DNA of 64,000 bases from Bombardia bombarda (lineage: Eukaryota > Ascomycota > Sordariomycetes > Sordariales > Lasiosphaeriaceae): positions 1,736,001 to 1,800,000 of the forward strand of contig JAULSR010000001.1 in assembly GCA_030512295.1 (NCBI GenBank), written 5' to 3'. Below the pieces are notes generated by a model. It was not told where the DNA came from, ran no database searches, and saw only the letters and a list, made by a program, of their open reading frames with translations. Below, in pieces: positions 60,741 through 64,000 of this stretch (position 1 is the stretch's first letter; each line of letters starts with the position of its first letter). Position numbers and translations under genes: made by a program.

Positions 60741-61874
60741 ATGAAGACAACTCTCTCGATAGCGCTGTCAATCATAGTCGGCATCTGCTCCATCTTATTC
60801 CTGTTCCGCGAGCCAGCCACCATCTCTACTATTACCAACAGCTCCATCTCGCGACTCTTCCAACAACTATTTAAACTCGAACCCAACACTCAGACCTCAA
60901 CACCACCCATCACCACTTCCATATCTGACAAAACAACAACAACAACAACAACAACAACCACCACCATGTCCATCCCCCGCACCATCCGCAAGGTCTTCCT
61001 CGCCATCGAGCAAGCCGAAGGCGCCGGCGCGCGCGTCCGCCGCTCCGTCGGCACGCCCGCCCTGCGCAACTTCTCGCCCTTCCTCATGCTCGACCACTTC
61101 AGCATCAAGCCCGGCGCCGGCTTCCCCGACCACCCGCACCGCGGCCAAGAGACCATCACCTACCTCTTATCCGGCGGCGTCGACCACGAGGACTTTGCCG
61201 GCAACAAGGGCACCATCGGCCCGGGCGACCTGCAGTTCATGACCGCCGGCCGCGGCATCATGCACGCCGAGATGCCGCGCCAGAACCCCGACGGCAGCGC
61301 CAACGTCGGCCTGCAGCTCTGGGTCGACCTGCCCGCGCACCTCAAGAAGTGCGAGCCGCGCTACCGCGACCTTGCCGCCGGCGAGGTGCCCACCGTCGAC
61401 ACCGACGACGGCAAGGTCCACGTCAAGGTCATCAGCGGCCAGAGCCACGGGATCGACAGCGTCAAAGACCTCGCCTACACGCCCGTGTGGATCCTGGACA
61501 TCGAGATCAAGCCCGGCGGCCGGATCGTGCAGCCGCTCCCCGCGGGCTGGAACGCGTTTGCCTATGCGCTCGAGGGGCAGACGCTGTTTGGCGACAAGGG
61601 CAGCCAGACGCTCGTGGAGCAGTACCACAACGTGGTGTTTGAGCCGGCGGGCGATGTGGTGCTGGCCGAGGTAGACGCGGCGGCGGAGAGGAGCGGCAGG
61701 TTTGTGCTGATTGCGGGCACGCCGCTAGACCAGAAGGTAGTGCAGTACGGCCCGTTTGTGCTGAACAGCCAGGAGGAGGTGTATCAGGCGTTTATGGACT
61801 ACCAGACGCATACGAACGGGTTTGAGAGGGCGAAGGGGTGGGAGAGTGAGATTGGGAAGTCGATGATGCATTAG
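60741..61874 (+). CDS. Pirin (cupin-fold iron protein), with a possible N-terminal membrane anchor
   Basis: The pirin body is unambiguous. It has the cupin metal site FPDHPHRGQETITYL (two His) and GRGIMHAEMP (His and Glu), plus GPGDLQFMTAG, VGLQLWVDLP and a pirin C-terminal domain (NAFAYALEGQTLFG). Human pirin is a nuclear iron-binding regulator, and some pirins have quercetinase activity; the role here is unknown. There are two in-frame starts. The ATG at 60966 (CACCATGTC, strong context) gives 302 residues beginning MSIPRTIRKVFLAIE, the usual pirin start. The ATG at 60741 adds 75 residues that open with a hydrophobic segment (SIALSIIVGICSILFLF) and end in a run of threonines coded by ACA repeats. 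The long form would be anchored in a membrane or sent to an organelle. No intron is seen. I give the long frame; the short form is the safer minimum. Confidence 0.9.
   Translation: MKTTLSIALSIIVGICSILFLFREPATISTITNSSISRLFQQLFKLEPNTQTSTPPITTSISDKTTTTTTTTTTTMSIPRTIRKVFLAIEQAEGAGARVRRSVGTPALRNFSPFLMLDHFSIKPGAGFPDHPHRGQETITYLLSGGVDHEDFAGNKGTIGPGDLQFMTAGRGIMHAEMPRQNPDGSANVGLQLWVDLPAHLKKCEPRYRDLAAGEVPTVDTDDGKVHVKVISGQSHGIDSVKDLAYTPVWILDIEIKPGGRIVQPLPAGWNAFAYALEGQTLFGDKGSQTLVEQYHNVVFEPAGDVVLAEVDAAAERSGRFVLIAGTPLDQKVVQYGPFVLNSQEEVYQAFMDYQTHTNGFERAKGWESEIGKSMMH
60939..60965 (+). repeat. ACA/ACC repeat encoding polythreonine
   Basis: A run of ACA/ACC codons just before the second start codon of pirin. 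If only the short form is made, this run is 5' UTR. Confidence 0.75.
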
Positions 61875-63351
61875 TCTGGGGTTTTGCTTGTGTGTATATG
61901 TTTGTGCATCTTGGGATTTGGTTTTGGTCTGCTTGGAGTATGGCGTTTTCATAGAGGGAAGAGAGTGGTGTTCATATTGGGATGTGCTTCTAACGTGGTC
62001 ATGTTGTGAGACAGGCCTCGTCATGACTTGGATAAATGGGAGAATGGAAAAGTGATGCATTGTCGAAGCTATCTGACAGGCTTTCAAATGACTGTGAAGC
62101 GGTAGAAATTGTTTTTAATTCACCCTACCATAAATTACAGGTAGGTATTCCAAACCGAGACGATCCCTTGTTACATGTTAATCTCCTTCCTAATATACGT
62201 ATTTATTCCAGATGTTTGTAATTGTCGGATGGTCTTCAAGTGATCACTACTACTGGTTCTATTAAAACCATGACAACATGCAGTTGGTTTATTGTTATAT
62301 GCTCTCTCGTTTAGCTCACTATTTTGAATGAGTTACAATACATCTTTGTCCTTCCTCAATTGGTCATAAACTGGACAAGTAAGTCGTTATAATCCTCACA
62401 CTTCATCATACATAAATTAAATACCTTACCCTTATAAAGGAACTGAATGTAATCTATATTCCATGCTGGACAACTGTAGAACTGACTTTATTGATAAGCC
62501 ATAGAAAGTGTTAGTATGGACGATGATACCATCGAAGCAGATAGTACCGGTAACTTATGCCATAACCCCAAATGTGGTGTGTTCGTTGGATTTTATTGTA
62601 TCTCACATATATTAGCGGTGTATCATGCTTCAAAGTCATGGCCAGGTTAGCGGCTCTTCATTTCTTATGGAGCGGTTGAGGCTCAAAACGGAATAACCTT
62701 TAGAGATTAAGTTACCGAGAACAAGCAAAGAGCAACAGCAATTTGTCAAGGCTGGAATTCTCATGTCTCGACAAGTTGCTGTATTCTGACCTCATTTTAC
62801 TTTAGCATAGCTTAATTCACGTACGACTCTAGGAGCTACAGTACTGGACACGCAGCAGTTCATAACACACAACAAATGAAGAGCGTCGGTTACCGGACAG
62901 ACAACAACATCAACAGCTACAGAACTCAAGTCGACATCATATAATCATCAAGGTCAAGGTCGGGGTCAGATTTGCGTTTCCATTTTAAGAGTCAAGAAGA
63001 AACCTTCTGCCACCCCCTCAAGCCAGCAATAACATCACAATGCAAAAACCATGAAATGGAAGGCGGGATAACGATTAAGTCCACCCCTTTTGACCCCACA
63101 GGGCATTCCCTCTTCCCTAGGCTATGCCTGGTCGAGTATCTTTCCCTCATCAGTGCGGTCAGGTTGGACCTTCGCAGCCAAGGATTTTTGTCGTCGTTTT
63201 GCAAAGCCGATTCGAGGAAGGATAGTGCTATCAACTTGTGGGAATCGGTTGTGCGCGCGCGGAGAACTAAGCCAGAAACAAAACCAACCAAGTCCCTTTT
63301 CACGCCCCCACAATTACGCCTGACCCCAAAATCCTTATTCTGTTACGACAC
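61875..63351. other. Convergent, partly AT-rich intergenic region (pirin / RPS0)
   Basis: The stretch 62040-62950 is visibly richer in A and T than the rest of the window and has no coding signal. It lies between converging 3' ends. No RNA gene is recognised. Confidence 0.45.
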
Positions 63352-64000
63352 TTACCAGCTGGTAGGAGCGGCATCCTTAGTAGCCTCAGCACCCCACTCG
63401 GTAGATGCAGCAGGGACGGCGCCAGTGGACGCATCCCAGGTGGCGGCAGGAGTAGCCTCAGCCCACTCGGTGGAAGCGGCGGGGACACCGGCCTCCCAGT
63501 CAGCGGTGGCGGGAAATCCAGACTCGATGGCAACAACGCCCTCCTCCTCAACGCCGGGGAGCTTCTCCTCCTCGACCTTCTCCTCAGCCTCAGCCTCGGG
63601 GTCGCGGTCTGGTTATCGCGGTTAGCCAGAGCTCGTTTGTTTTGTCAAGAGGTTAGGAGGGGAGCCACATACAGAAGTACAGATCAACCATGACGTCCCA
63701 GGGGGTCTCGCGGTTGAGGATGGTGCCACGGAGGCGGAGGACCTCACGAGCCAACATCCACCAGACGCAGCCAATAGCGTGACGACCCTTGTTGTTGGTA
63801 GGGATGGCAACATCGACATACTCGGTGGGGGAGTCAGTGTCGCAAAGGGCAATGACGGGGATGTTGACGTAAGACGCCTCCTTGATGGCCTGGGCATCAG
63901 TGCGGGGGTCGGTGACGATAATCAGACGGGGCTCCTTGAACGACCGGGTGATGTAGTTGGTGAAGGAACCGGGCGTGAAGCGACCGGCGATGGCTTGGGC
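63352..64000 (-). CDS. RPS0: Small-subunit ribosomal protein S0/SA (uS2), 3' part
   Basis: Component of the 40S subunit (yeast Rps0, human RPSA/laminin-receptor precursor). The window holds the C-terminal part; the start lies beyond 64000. Exon 64000-63673 and the last exon 63608-63352 join across a GTATGT...CCAG intron with a GCTAAC branch, splitting the tyrosine in LYFYRDPEAE. The visible core is typical uS2: AGRFTPGSFTNYITRSFKEP, LIIVTDPRTDAQAIKEASYV, NIPVIALCDTDSP and IPTNNKGRHAIGCVWWMLAR. The last exon encodes the acidic tail (EAEEKVEEEKLPGVEEE), then Ala/Thr-rich sequence with repeated STEW and TxDW-like phrases ending in PTSW, as in other eukaryotic uS2 tails. Codons are strongly biased towards C in the third position, as expected for a highly expressed gene. 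Confidence 0.96.

Noticed and set aside
1..64000. Search for transposons, LTRs, CRISPR arrays and tRNA genes
   Set aside because: No transposase or reverse-transcriptase motifs, terminal repeats, spaced repeat arrays or tRNA A/B boxes in a cloverleaf context were recognised by eye. A tRNAscan-SE or RepeatMasker run would be decisive.

Overview
The window is nuclear DNA from a filamentous ascomycete (Pezizomycotina, most likely a Sordariomycete). The evidence is short GT-AG introns of about 50-110 nt with CTAAC/CTGAC-like branch sites, C-ending codon preference, a single dispersed 5S rRNA gene instead of an rDNA-linked one, and filamentous-fungal protein types (Chs7-type chitin synthase chaperone, ankyrin+DIL protein, DUF1763/LYR protein). 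The species cannot be named from the sequence alone.

Layout. 0.9-4.4 kb (-): Ulp1-type SUMO protease. 6.3-8.8 kb (+): Rix7/NVL AAA-ATPase of 60S ribosome assembly, with a polyglutamine insert. 9.7-11.1 kb (-): five-exon mitochondrial carrier. 13.7-14.0 kb (-): small LYR/DUF1763-like protein. 14.7-16.6 kb (-): sugar-transporter-type MFS permease whose N-terminus is unresolved. 18.3-19.0 kb (-): a small gene or pseudogene with frame breaks. 22.1-23.4 kb (+): six-exon CHS7-like chitin synthase export chaperone. 24.5-25.4 kb (-): cytochrome b561-type membrane protein. 26.7-27.8 kb (+): allantoicase with GATA-factor sites upstream. 28.6-31.5 kb (+): ankyrin + dilute (DIL) domain protein with a frame discontinuity in a G-rich repeat. 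35.6-38.6 kb (+): TBC-domain Rab GAP. 39.7 kb (+): 5S rRNA gene. 40-50.8 kb: a long stretch with no supportable gene, rich in microsatellites. 50.8-52.6 kb (+): Pro/Gln-rich coiled-coil protein with polyQ. 52.6-59.0 kb: a second gene-poor stretch. 59.0-60.3 kb (+): SET-domain protein with an N-terminal signal-like segment. 60.7-61.9 kb (+): pirin with a possible membrane-anchoring N-terminal extension. 63.4-64.0 kb (-): 3' part of the small-subunit ribosomal protein S0/SA (uS2) gene, running off the window.

The genes are ordinary housekeeping and cell-biology genes in mixed orientation. No secondary-metabolite cluster, transposon or plasmid-like element is evident. Loose themes are ribosome production (RIX7, RPS0, 5S rRNA), membrane and vesicle traffic (TBC GAP, ankyrin-DIL, CHS7) and mitochondrial function (carrier, LYR protein), but nothing suggests a co-regulated operon-like unit. 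The points most worth a second look are the 5S variant with its paired helices intact, the dual-start pirin, the G-rich frame break in the ankyrin-DIL gene, the SET protein with a signal-like N-terminus, and the broken gene at 18.3-19.0 kb. I did not find a convincing new biological system.
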